Positions 54,868 to 63,498 of a DNA stretch of 64,000 nucleotides are shown here, piece by piece. Below the pieces are notes generated by a model. It had not been told where the DNA came from. It searched no databases and was given only the letters and a program-made list of their open reading frames with translations. The first letter of the stretch is position 1; each line of letters opens with the position of its first letter. Source of the DNA: Microbispora bryophytorum (GTDB lineage: Bacteria; Actinomycetota; Actinomycetes; Streptosporangiales; Streptosporangiaceae); NCBI RefSeq assembly GCF_006874465.1, contig NZ_VIRL01000024.1:49180-113179 (forward strand), written 5' to 3'. The translations under genes and the position numbers were made by a program.

Positions 54868-55547
54868 CGCTACTCAAGGCCGTACGGCTCGCGCTGACCG
54901 AGCTGGCCGACCCCGCGCGCGCCGAGGGCATGCGGTCGTACATGAAGTCGGAGATGCCCTTCCTCGGGGTGACGGCCGTGCCGCGGCGGGCCGCGCTGCG
55001 CAGGGTCTTCGCCGAGCACCGGCTGGACAGCGCCCCAGAATGGCGCAGGGCGGTGCTGGCGCTGTGGCGCGAGGCGGAATACCGCGAGGAGCGCTACGCC
55101 GCCATCGAGCTGTCCGCGCACCGCTTCTACCGGTCCTGGCAGACGCTCTACACGATCCCGATGTACGAGGAGATGATCGTCACCGGGGCGTGGTGGGACC
55201 TGGTGGACGACATCGCCGTGCACCGGATCGGCACGCTGCTGCGGCTGTATCCGGAGAGCATGCGCCGCCTGGCGCTGGAGTGGGCGCACGACCCCGACCT
55301 GTGGAAGCGACGCACCGCCATCCTGTGCCAGAACTCCTTCAAGGACCGCACCGACGTCCACCTGCTCTACGCCTGCATCGAGCCGAGCCTGTCGGACACC
55401 GACTTCTTCGCCCGCAAGGCGATCGGCTGGGCGCTGCGGGAGTACGCGAAGACCAACCCGCAGGAGGTGCTCCGCTACGTGAAGCACCAGGGCATCAGCG
55501 GCCTGAGCCGCCGCGAGGCGCTGCGCAACATCCCCGGCGACGTGTAA
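54864..55547 (+). CDS. AlkD-like DNA alkylation repair protein
   Basis: The 227-residue protein is an all-helical HEAT-like repeat protein of the AlkC/AlkD family of DNA glycosylases, which remove alkylated bases. It shows MKSEMPFLGVTAVPRRAALR near the start, then EYREERYAAIELSAHRFYR, WWDLVDDIAVHRIGTLLR, HDPDLWKRRTAILCQNSFKD and the FFARKAIGWALREYAKTNPQEVLRYV end with the usual Trp and Asp. It starts at ATG 54864, overlapping the tetR stop (ATGA), and is thus translationally coupled to that regulator. Confidence 0.9.
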   Translation: MTLLKAVRLALTELADPARAEGMRSYMKSEMPFLGVTAVPRRAALRRVFAEHRLDSAPEWRRAVLALWREAEYREERYAAIELSAHRFYRSWQTLYTIPMYEEMIVTGAWWDLVDDIAVHRIGTLLRLYPESMRRLALEWAHDPDLWKRRTAILCQNSFKDRTDVHLLYACIEPSLSDTDFFARKAIGWALREYAKTNPQEVLRYVKHQGISGLSRREALRNIPGDV

Positions 55548-55555
55548 TCGGCGGG

Positions 55556-56212
55556 TCAGTCTCCGAGGAGCCACCGCGCCGCACGCCGCAGCAGTGTGCG
55601 GCGCACCGGGTTCTCGTAGGACCGGGTGTCGTGGCCGAGCGCGTCGTACACGACCCGGCCGCCCGCCACGGTTCTCGCCCACAGCAGGGGCTGGTCTCCG
55701 GAGTACGCCAGCGGCTCCACGTCCGGGAGGACGTCGAGGTCGGTGTAGACCTCGTCGGTCACCTCGAAGTCGGTCAGGCCGTCGACGATCGGATGACCGG
55801 CGCAGAGCCGGACCTTCGCCGGGCCGATCGGCGGGTGGTACGACGTGCCCCACCTCCAGGCGCCGCCCAGGATCCAGGCCCACTCGGGCCAGTCGTCGAA
55901 GCAGAGCGTGGCGGCGTGCACGGCCAGCAGCCCGCCGCCCCTCGCGAGGTGATCGAGCAACGCCTGCCTGACGGAGTCCGGCGTCTCGAAACGCCAGCGG
56001 TCCCGCTCCTCCGCGAAGTCGCCGCCGTCCATCCTCCATCGGAGCGCGTTGACCGTGATCAGGCCGGTCGGCGCGGGCTCGGCCAGGGCCCCGGCGACGT
56101 CCTCGGTGATCTCCGACTTGATGCCGATCCCGGCGAGCACGTCCGCGAGGGCGGCCGAGGTGGCCGGGAAGTCGTGGGCCACTCCCCCGGACAGGATGAG
56201 ATTGCGCGGCAT
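55556..56212 (-). CDS. ThuA-like domain protein
   Basis: The 218-residue protein has the ThuA fold, related to class I glutamine amidotransferases: LILSGGVAHDFPATSAALADVL, GGGLLAVHAATLCFDDWPEWAWILGG, FEVTDEVYTDLDVLP and a final RTVAGGRVVYDALGHDTRSY. ThuA proteins are tied to trehalose or other sugar use, but their reaction is unknown. The nucleophile cysteine of the amidotransferases is not conserved in this group. It converges on alkD (8-base gap) and stands alone. Confidence 0.83.
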   Translation of the reverse strand: MPRNLILSGGVAHDFPATSAALADVLAGIGIKSEITEDVAGALAEPAPTGLITVNALRWRMDGGDFAEERDRWRFETPDSVRQALLDHLARGGGLLAVHAATLCFDDWPEWAWILGGAWRWGTSYHPPIGPAKVRLCAGHPIVDGLTDFEVTDEVYTDLDVLPDVEPLAYSGDQPLLWARTVAGGRVVYDALGHDTRSYENPVRRTLLRRAARWLLGD

Positions 56213-56438
56213 GAGAGCACCTTAGGCTCCCGGCCGGACCGGGCTCCGCCCGGGAGCCGTGGGCCCGCGACCTCGCCGTACGCGCGGCCCGGCACGTGAG
56301 CACGCGCGCCGGGACTACATCCGCAAGGTGACTTTTTTGCTCCGGTGACAACCGCCCTTTCGGGTGAGACCTTGAGTCAGGGCCACATGCGGCACGGCTG
56401 AACTGGTCGAAGACGACCTGATCCGAGGGGGCGGCGTC

Positions 56439-58676
56439 ATGAACGCCTGGTCGGTCCCGGGCTACCGGGAGGTGCGCGAACTCGGCGCGGGTGGCGCCGG
56501 GCGCGTCGTGCTGGCGACCTACATGACCACCGGCGCCTACGTCGCGATCAAGTACCTGCGCGAGGAACTGCGGCGGGATCGGCGTTTCCTCGCCGGGTTC
56601 CGGCACGAGGCCCGGATCATGGTGGAGCTGAACGATCCGAACATCGTGCGCCTGTACGAGTACGTCGAGGCGCGCGACGGCGCGGCCATCGTCATGGAAC
56701 TCGTCGACGGGGTCTCGCTTCGCAGGATCCTCGGCGAGCACGGCTCGACCAGCCCGGAGGCGGCGCTGGTCGTGCTGAAGGGCTCGCTGGCGGGCCTGTC
56801 GGCCGCGCACGCCACGGGCATCGTCCACCGGGACTACAAACCGGAGAACGTGCTGATCCAGGCCGACGGCAACAGCAAGCTGTCGGACTTCGGCATCGCG
56901 ACGCCGAGCGGCTCTCCGGAGACCTCCGCGGGCACGCCGCCCTATATGGCCCCCGAGCAGTGGTACGGCGGGCCCGCCGGCCCGGCCGCCGACGTCTACG
57001 CCGCCACCTGCGTCTTCTACGAGTGCCTCACCGGGCGCCGACCGTACCGGGCCGACGACCTGACGGCGCTGCGCATGCTGCACCGCAGCGCCCCCATCCC
57101 CGCGGCGGACGTGCCGGGCTCGGTGCGCGGTTTGGTGACGCGCGGCATGGCCAAGAACCCGGCGGACCGGCCGCCCACGGCACGCGCGTTCATCACCGAC
57201 CTGGAGACCGCCGCGACCGCCGCGTACGGGTCCGACTGGGAGCAGCGGGGCCGCCGGCACCTGGCCGAACTCGCGACCCTGCTGGCGCTGACGTTTCCCC
57301 TGGCCGCTCCGGCCGAGCCGGTCGAGGCGTCCACGTCCCTCGCCCGGACCGTGTTGTCCGAGCGGCTCGCGCGCTTCGCGCCCCGGTTCGCCATCGGCGC
57401 CGCCGTGCTGTCGGCCGTCGTGATCGCGGCGGTGGTCGCGGCCAACCGGCAGACCCCGGTCGCGCGGGACACCCTGCTCACCCCGCCACCGCACAGCGCC
57501 CCGGCGGCGCTTCCCCCGGCCCCGGACTCGGCCGGGACGGCCGCGCCGGCCGCGCCCGATGAGACGGTGCCGGGCGAGACTGTGCCCAATGAGACAGTGC
57601 CCGGCGAGACGGTGCCGGACGAGACGGTGCCGGACGAGACCTCGGAGGCCGCCACAGGACCCGCCGGTGCGGGGCCGGACGAGAACGCCGGGACGACGCC
57701 GCCCGACCTGTCCGGCACGCCGGTGGCGTCGGTGTCCACCGGACCGGCCGCGCCGCCGGGACCTTCCGGGCCGCAGGGGAGCGCCACCCCCTCCCACATG
57801 GGGGCGACCGCGTCGCCCGCGCCGGCACGGGTGACCGATCTCGGCATCGCGGCGTTCGACGGCCAGGCGGTCACGGTCGACGTGCGGGCGAGCACTGCAG
57901 CCCGGGTCCAGCTCACCGCGCGTTTCGCCTCCGGGCCGTCGCCGGACGCGCTCGCCGCCGCGCCCTCGCAGACGGTCGGGCTGCGGGGTGCGACGTCCTA
58001 CCACATCGGGCTGCAGCAGCCTTTCCCCTCCCCTGCCTGCGGAACCACCGTCTACCGGCGGGTCGAGGTGTCCACGGTCCCCGCCGCGCGGGGAGGAATC
58101 CGTACGCGCACGCGGAAACTGACCGGACCGGCCTGCCCGGCCCCCGCGGTCGAGGGTGTGGCGATCGATGATTGGGACGGCAAGAGGGCGGCCGTGACGG
58201 TGCGGACCTCGGGCAAGGGCCCGGTCGGGGTCTCCAGCGTCTTCACGCGCGACGGCCGCGAGGCGGCGTCCGACACTCGCACGCTCTCGGGCCACACGTC
58301 CTACTCATTCACGGTGCCCGCCGGCCTCGGCGCCGTGGAGTGCGGCAGGAGGGCCGTGTTCGGGGTACGCGTCACGACCGATCCGGCCGATCCCGGCGGG
58401 CCGCGCCAGGCCGAGGTGCGGGTCGCCGGCCCCCGGTGCCCAAAGTCGCAGGAGTCGCCCTCGGGGCCCGCGAAGGAGAGTCCGGGTCCGGCGAAGGACC
58501 CCAGCCCGGCGACGAGCCCGACGAGGAGCCCCGCGCCGCCCGAGTCCCGCCGCCCCGAACCGCGCAGTCCTGAACCGCGCAGCTCCGAACCGCGCAGCCC
58601 TGAACCGAAGAGTTCGGAACAGCTAGACCGGGGACAGCGGAGTCCGGATCCCCAGGACAGCTTGCGCCTCCAATGA
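56439..58676 (+). CDS. Membrane Ser/Thr protein kinase with low-complexity extracellular part
   Basis: The 745-residue protein has a PknB-type kinase domain at 8-265: glycine loop LGAGGAGRV (15-23), K38 in VAIKYL, HRDYKPEN (130-137), DFG (150-152), and APEQW. All catalytic residues are present. One membrane helix follows (about 317-335). The outside part begins with six ETVP-type pentapeptides (374-400), has two beta-rich domains (about 465-565 and 570-665, possibly repeats of each other), and ends in P-E-P-R-S-type repeats. No PASTA domains are present. The sensed signal is unknown. A 226-base gap precedes it. Confidence 0.9.
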   Translation: MNAWSVPGYREVRELGAGGAGRVVLATYMTTGAYVAIKYLREELRRDRRFLAGFRHEARIMVELNDPNIVRLYEYVEARDGAAIVMELVDGVSLRRILGEHGSTSPEAALVVLKGSLAGLSAAHATGIVHRDYKPENVLIQADGNSKLSDFGIATPSGSPETSAGTPPYMAPEQWYGGPAGPAADVYAATCVFYECLTGRRPYRADDLTALRMLHRSAPIPAADVPGSVRGLVTRGMAKNPADRPPTARAFITDLETAATAAYGSDWEQRGRRHLAELATLLALTFPLAAPAEPVEASTSLARTVLSERLARFAPRFAIGAAVLSAVVIAAVVAANRQTPVARDTLLTPPPHSAPAALPPAPDSAGTAAPAAPDETVPGETVPNETVPGETVPDETVPDETSEAATGPAGAGPDENAGTTPPDLSGTPVASVSTGPAAPPGPSGPQGSATPSHMGATASPAPARVTDLGIAAFDGQAVTVDVRASTAARVQLTARFASGPSPDALAAAPSQTVGLRGATSYHIGLQQPFPSPACGTTVYRRVEVSTVPAARGGIRTRTRKLTGPACPAPAVEGVAIDDWDGKRAAVTVRTSGKGPVGVSSVFTRDGREAASDTRTLSGHTSYSFTVPAGLGAVECGRRAVFGVRVTTDPADPGGPRQAEVRVAGPRCPKSQESPSGPAKESPGPAKDPSPATSPTRSPAPPESRRPEPRSPEPRSSEPRSPEPKSSEQLDRGQRSPDPQDSLRLQ
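57560..57641 (+). repeat. 15-base coding repeats (ETVPx) in the kinase gene
   Basis: Six tandem units of about 15 bases of the type GAGACGGTGCCGGGC encode ETVPG/N/D. They vary only at synonymous or single positions, consistent with expansion by slippage in the stalk region just outside the membrane. Confidence 0.8.
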
Positions 58677-58931
58677 TTTCCTGACCGGCGACGTCGAGCA
58701 GGAGGCGTGAAATATTCACCGCCGTCCTGACGGCCGGCCTTTCACACGCGTCCCCGAAGCACCTGCTCAGCAAAGCCTTTACGTCGCGAGACGAAGTAGC
58801 CTTCATATCAAGTTACTTGACTCGCTCATTTGTGCCGGGATTGACTCGCGCTCCAGGAGCTCACCACCCGTCGACATCGGCGTCCTGAATCGTCAAGGCA
58901 AACACGCGTTGTCTCGGAGAGGGAAAAGCCC

Positions 58932-60272
58932 GTGCGAATCGACAGCTCTTTCCGCCGGCGGCCGAGGCTGTCCGCTGCCGCCGCCGCGCTGCTGACGGCC
59001 GGCGTCACGGTGACCGCGGCCCACGTCGCGTCGGCGGCCACGACCGGATGCGAGGTCGGCTACACGGTGACCAGCCAGTGGCCCGGCGGCTTCGGCGCCA
59101 GCGTCAGCGTTCGCAACCTCGGCGACCCGATCAACGGCTGGAGGCTGACCTGGTCGTTCCCGGCCGGGCAGACCATCACACAACTGTGGAACGGCTCCCC
59201 CGCCCAGTCCGGCTCGCAGGTCACCGTCACCAACGCCTCCTACAACGACGCCGTCCCCAGCGGAGGCAGTGCCGACTTCGGGTTCAACGGGAGCTGGAAC
59301 GGCTCCAATCCGGTGCCGTCCGACTTCGCCCTGAACGGCGTGACCTGCACCGGCGGCGTCACCTCCCCGTCGCCTACTCCATCTCCCACCCCGTCGCTCA
59401 CCCCGTCCCTCACTCCCTCGCCGTCGCCCTCCCCCACGGCTTCGCCCTCGCCAAGCGCCAGTCCCTCCCCAAGTGCCAGTCCCACGCCGCCGAGCCAGCC
59501 GGCCATCGACAACAACTTCCCGGTCACCCGGGAGGGCGCGTACGGTACCAACCGCTACACGGTGTTCCGGCCGACGAACCCCTCCGCCGTCGGTCGCCCC
59601 ATGCCCGTACTGGTCTTCGGCAACGGGGCGTGCGCGCACACCAACGGGAGCGAGGTGATCCAGGCGCTGACGTTCATCGCGTCCCGCGGGTTCGTCGTGG
59701 TGGACACCGCATCAGTGGACGGCTCGTCGAACGGGGTGCAGAGCGGGTCCCCGATTCCGTCGCTGCTGACCGACGGGATCAGTTGGGCCGAGCGGGAGAA
59801 CGCCCGCACCGCCTCGCCGCTCTACCAGCGCCTCGATCTGTCCAGGGTCGCCGCCGCCGGCCACTCCTGCGGGGGGCTGGAAGCGCTGGTCGCCGCCCAG
59901 GACCGGCGGGTCAAGAGCGTCGTCTCGCTGGACAGCGGGTTCTTCGCCGACGGTTCGTTCGGATATCCACGCTCGGAGCTGTCCAAGCTGCACACTCCGG
60001 TGATGTTCATGGACGGCGGGTCCTCCGACATCGCCTATGACAACACCCGGGCCAACTACGACCTCGCCCAGGTGCCGGCCGTGCTGGCCGAGCAATCACA
60101 GGCCGGTCACGTCGGGTTCATCACCGGCGCCCAGATGAGCGAAGGCATGACCGCTGTGGTCCAGTTCCTGGACATGACTCTCAACGGCAACGCCACGGCG
60201 CGGTCGTACATCCTGGGCTCCTCGGGCCTGGCGGCCAGGGCCTCCTGGACGGTCCGCAGCAAGAACTTCTGA
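58932..60272 (+). CDS. Secreted alpha/beta hydrolase with cellulose-binding (CBM2) domain
   Basis: The 446-residue protein has a signal peptide (1-36, ending VASA-ATT). A CBM2 module spans 40-139, with the C40/C139 pair and surface tryptophans W50, W70/W74, W86 and W122. A Ser/Pro/Thr linker spans 143-190, and the alpha/beta hydrolase domain covers 192-446. The nucleophile is S312 in GHSCGG. D366 and H393 are likely triad partners. The fold is like the cutinase/polyester-hydrolase (chlorophyllase-like) group. It probably deacetylates or de-esterifies plant polymers while bound to cellulose. GTG 58932 follows GGAGAGGG. Confidence 0.88.
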   Translation: MRIDSSFRRRPRLSAAAAALLTAGVTVTAAHVASAATTGCEVGYTVTSQWPGGFGASVSVRNLGDPINGWRLTWSFPAGQTITQLWNGSPAQSGSQVTVTNASYNDAVPSGGSADFGFNGSWNGSNPVPSDFALNGVTCTGGVTSPSPTPSPTPSLTPSLTPSPSPSPTASPSPSASPSPSASPTPPSQPAIDNNFPVTREGAYGTNRYTVFRPTNPSAVGRPMPVLVFGNGACAHTNGSEVIQALTFIASRGFVVVDTASVDGSSNGVQSGSPIPSLLTDGISWAERENARTASPLYQRLDLSRVAAAGHSCGGLEALVAAQDRRVKSVVSLDSGFFADGSFGYPRSELSKLHTPVMFMDGGSSDIAYDNTRANYDLAQVPAVLAEQSQAGHVGFITGAQMSEGMTAVVQFLDMTLNGNATARSYILGSSGLAARASWTVRSKNF

Positions 60273-60672
60273 TCCCGTACGCCGATCGAGTGACCGCGTC
60301 CGGCGCAGGCGCGTCCCGGGGTGATGACGCGGCCGGGGTGATGACGCGGCCGGTGGACCGCGATCCCTCCGCCACCGCGCCCCGGTCCCCCGCTGCGCGA
60401 ACGGGCCCGCCGGACGGAGGTCGGCAGGAAGACCTCGTGGACTGTCAACAGACCGACATCACGGCGGCGGTCGGCCCGCCCAAGACGGCGGCCGAGATCG
60501 TCGCCCCTCAGGAGACGCCGACCGTCGCCGCCGTGGCCATGTTCGAATCTTGATACACAGATCCCCTTGCGATCACTCTCTGAGCGCGTCACATTTCGTG
60601 TGAACGTTCAACATTTCCGCCGCGTCCTACCTAAGACCAGCGGGACGGATGCGAAGGGAGTGACGGCCAGCC
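60273..60672 (+). other. 400-base intergenic region before the LAL regulator
   Basis: No convincing gene is seen. Bases 60318-60351 are two tandem copies of the 17-mer GGGGTGATGACGCGGCC. Closer to the next gene, TCACA-N5-TGTGA (60589-60603) overlaps the perfect palindrome TGAACGTTCA (60601-60610), a possible regulator site for the LuxR-type gene, which starts 63 bases on. A short plus-strand ORF at 60290-60553 has no homologue that I recognise and is probably spurious. Confidence 0.5.
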
Positions 60673-63279
60673 GTGGACGTACCGGCCGTCGGGGAGGGCC
60701 GCGCGGGCGCGCTCGGCCGGGTGGTCTCGGCCCTGTCGAAGACGCCGCGGACCGTCCTCGTCCTCGGCGAGGCGGGCATCGGCAAGACCCATCTGCTCGG
60801 CGAGGCCGCGGCACGGCTGAAGGGGTTTCGCGTACTGCGCGGCCAGGCCCGCGAACTGGACGGCGGGCGCGCCTACGCCCCACTCGTCGAAGCGTTCGGG
60901 GCGGTGGGCGGCGAGGCCGCCGACGTCCTGTCCGGTCTGCTCGACGCGGTCGACCAGGCCGCGCTCGGACACCCCGCCGCGGCGCCCGGCGCGATGGCCG
61001 CCCGGCTGCTGGAGTCACTGCCGGGCCCCACCCTGCTCGCCATCGACGACCTGCACCTGGCCGACGCCGACACGCTGAGCGTGCTGCGGGCCCTGCCACG
61101 CCGCCACGACGCCGTCGCGATCCTCGGCACCGCCCGCCACCCTCCCCCGCTCGACGTGGACCTGTCGATCCGGCTCCAGCCGCTGACCATGACCGAGGTC
61201 GCCGAGCTGGTCACCACGCTGCTCGGCCGCAGGCCGAGCGACACCGTCCTGCGGCGGATCCACGTCGCGAGCCGGGGCAACCCGTGGTTCGCACAGGAGG
61301 CCGTGCTGGCCCTGGTGCAGGGCGGCGCCGTACGCTCGACGGATCCGGGGGCGCGGCGCGGCGCGATCCTCAGCCGGCTGTTCCAGCGTGACCGGGGCGG
61401 ACGCGACCTCGCCCGCGTGCTGGCCGCGCTGTCGCGTACGAGGGAGGCCGCCGATCTCCCCGCGCTCGCCGAACTGGCCGGGCTCGACCCGGATCAGGCC
61501 GAGCGTGCCTTCGACGCGCTGGTCAGGGACGGCGTGGTCGCCAGGAACGGCGACAGCTACGCGCTGGCGCACCCGCTGGTGGCCGAGGCGCTCTACGACG
61601 ACCTCGGCGCCTCCGGCCGGCGCGAGGTGCACCGCCGCATCGCCGACATGCTCGATCGTGAGGGGCTGACCGGGACCAGGCGGGTCCTGGAGTGGGCCAC
61701 CCACATGGCCGAGGCCGGGCCGCCCCCCGAGGCCCTGCCCGCGGTGCTGCGCGCCGCCGAGCTGACCCGCTGGACCGCGCCGCTGTCGGCCGCGCACTGG
61801 TACGGCAAGGCCGCCGAGCTGTCTCCGCAGCCCGGTGAGCTGCTGGCCAGGCAGGCTCTCGCGTACTGGAAGGGGTCGCGGCCCGCGCTGGCGCTCAACT
61901 CGGCGCAGCGGGCCCTCGCCGTGCTGCCCGCCGGCCGCCGGCGCACCCGCGCCGCATACACCGCGGTCGGCGCGGCCCACGTGATGGGCTGGTACGAGGT
62001 GGCCCTCGACGTGGCCCGCCGCCAGATCCCCAAGGCCGACGACGCCTCGGCTCTGCTCGCGCAGCAGGCGGTGGTCAGCGCGGAGATGGGCCGTCCCAGC
62101 CGGGAGTCCGCCCGGCGGGCCTGGGAGGGCCTGTCCGACTGCCCCCCGCAGGACCGCGCGATCACGGTCGGCTATCTGGCCATCCACGCGCTCGTACGGG
62201 GCGACTGGGCCGAAACGCAGCGGGCGGTCGACGACCTGCTCACCTTCGCCGCCGCTCTGCCGCCGGGCGCCCGGCTCGCGTCGCTGGAGTCGGCGGCGCA
62301 CGTGCTGGCGATCGCCGGGCTGCGTTCCCGTGCCGTCGAGGTCCTCGACCAGGCCGAGCAGATCCACCGCGGCCTCGGCTGGCACGACATCGCCGGACAG
62401 CACGTACGGACCATGGCGGTGATCCGGCGGATGGGCGGTGAATGGGCGCGCGCACTGGAGGAGATCGCGGTCGCGGGCCGCGCGCTGGCCGAAGCAGGCC
62501 TTCTGGAGAACCTCGCCCTGCTGCGCAACATGGAGATGGACATCCTGCTCGACCAGGGCAGACTGGAACAGGCCGCCCGGGTGCTCGCCGACCCACCGCC
62601 CGGCTCCGCGCTGCAGCAGGGCATGCGATGCGTGCTCCGCGCGCGCCTGGCGCTCGGACGGGGCGACATCGCCGCCGCGCGGCGCGAACTCGCCCACGCC
62701 CTCGCGTACGAGGTGCCCGAGGTGGTGCACCGGGCCCTGGCGATCAAGGTGCTGGTGACGGGAGCGGCGGGCGACGACGCCGGCTGCCGGACGGCGGCCT
62801 CCCGGCTGGACGAGCGGTCGGCGAACGGCACCCCCCGCGCCCGGCTCGCCGCCGACCTCGCCATGGGCTGGGCGTTCCGGGATCGCGCGCGGACGGGCGC
62901 GGCGCTGGAGCAGGCCCGCGCCGACGGCCTGCCGTTCGAGGAGGCCCAGGCCCGGCTGACCTTCGGCATGCTCGGCGACACGTCGCAGTTCCCTCGGGCG
63001 CACGCGATCTTCAACCGGCTCGGCGCGGCCCCCTGGGCGGCGCTGTCCGAACGCCGCCTGCGGGAGGCCGGAATGGTCCCCGAACCGGCGGGGCGTCTCA
63101 CTCCCGTGGAGCGCCGCGTCATCGAGCTGGTCGCCGACGGGCTGAGCAATCCTCAGATCGCGGAGGAACTGCACTACAGCCGCAAGACCGTGGAGGTCTA
63201 TCTCACCCGGGTCTACGCAAAGACCGGCCTGCGGTCGCGCGTCGAACTCGCCCTGGCCGTCGAACGCGGCGAACTGTGA
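60673..63279 (+). CDS. LAL-type LuxR regulator (AAA ATPase with C-terminal HTH)
   Basis: The 868-residue protein belongs to the large ATP-binding LuxR (LAL/MalT-like) group. The N-terminal ATPase has Walker A LGEAGIGKTHLL (31-42) and Walker B LLAIDDLHLAD. A long helical repeat region, probably TPR-like, spans about 300-780. The LuxR helix-turn-helix fills the last 65 residues: LTPVERRVIELVADGLSNPQ, then IAEELHYSRKTVEVYLTRVY. Such proteins are often pathway-specific activators in actinomycetes. No biosynthetic cluster is present next to it here, so its targets are unknown. GTG 60673 is the start. Confidence 0.92.
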   Translation: MDVPAVGEGRAGALGRVVSALSKTPRTVLVLGEAGIGKTHLLGEAAARLKGFRVLRGQARELDGGRAYAPLVEAFGAVGGEAADVLSGLLDAVDQAALGHPAAAPGAMAARLLESLPGPTLLAIDDLHLADADTLSVLRALPRRHDAVAILGTARHPPPLDVDLSIRLQPLTMTEVAELVTTLLGRRPSDTVLRRIHVASRGNPWFAQEAVLALVQGGAVRSTDPGARRGAILSRLFQRDRGGRDLARVLAALSRTREAADLPALAELAGLDPDQAERAFDALVRDGVVARNGDSYALAHPLVAEALYDDLGASGRREVHRRIADMLDREGLTGTRRVLEWATHMAEAGPPPEALPAVLRAAELTRWTAPLSAAHWYGKAAELSPQPGELLARQALAYWKGSRPALALNSAQRALAVLPAGRRRTRAAYTAVGAAHVMGWYEVALDVARRQIPKADDASALLAQQAVVSAEMGRPSRESARRAWEGLSDCPPQDRAITVGYLAIHALVRGDWAETQRAVDDLLTFAAALPPGARLASLESAAHVLAIAGLRSRAVEVLDQAEQIHRGLGWHDIAGQHVRTMAVIRRMGGEWARALEEIAVAGRALAEAGLLENLALLRNMEMDILLDQGRLEQAARVLADPPPGSALQQGMRCVLRARLALGRGDIAAARRELAHALAYEVPEVVHRALAIKVLVTGAAGDDAGCRTAASRLDERSANGTPRARLAADLAMGWAFRDRARTGAALEQARADGLPFEEAQARLTFGMLGDTSQFPRAHAIFNRLGAAPWAALSERRLREAGMVPEPAGRLTPVERRVIELVADGLSNPQIAEELHYSRKTVEVYLTRVYAKTGLRSRVELALAVERGEL

Positions 63280-63320
63280 CGCGGGACCGGCTGTGACTCC
63301 ACGTTTGTGCTGGTGGGGGG

Positions 63321-63350
63321 TTGGAGTCGATAGTGCGTTCGAGATAGGGT
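63321..63350 (+). promoter_or_regulatory. Candidate promoter of the 13E12-family gene
   Basis: TTGGAG (63321-63326) and TAGGGT (63345-63350) are 18 bases apart. The expected transcript would begin near 63357, about 140 bases before the proposed start codon. The next ATG or GTG in the correct frame is 63499. Confidence 0.4.
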
Positions 63351-63498
63351 GAGGGCAGCCGTTACAGGTGAGCCTAGTGGGCGGGCCCTTGGTGGCCGTA
63401 CGCCGTGTGTTGAGCCGAGTCTGTGTGAGGGAAGTCCCGGTCCGGGCGGCCGGGAGTCGTTCAGTCGCCTTCGTCTCCGCTCCCGGGGGTCCCGCACC

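Noticed and set aside
54870..58295. Minus-strand open frame of 1141 codons
   Set aside because: It is antisense to alkD, the intergenic region and the kinase gene, has the Arg/Gly/Ala/Pro composition of a GC-rich shadow frame, and spans several clearly real genes.
60290..60553. 87-codon plus-strand ORF
   Set aside because: No ribosome site, repeat-derived start, and composition like the opposite-strand shadow; treated as non-coding.
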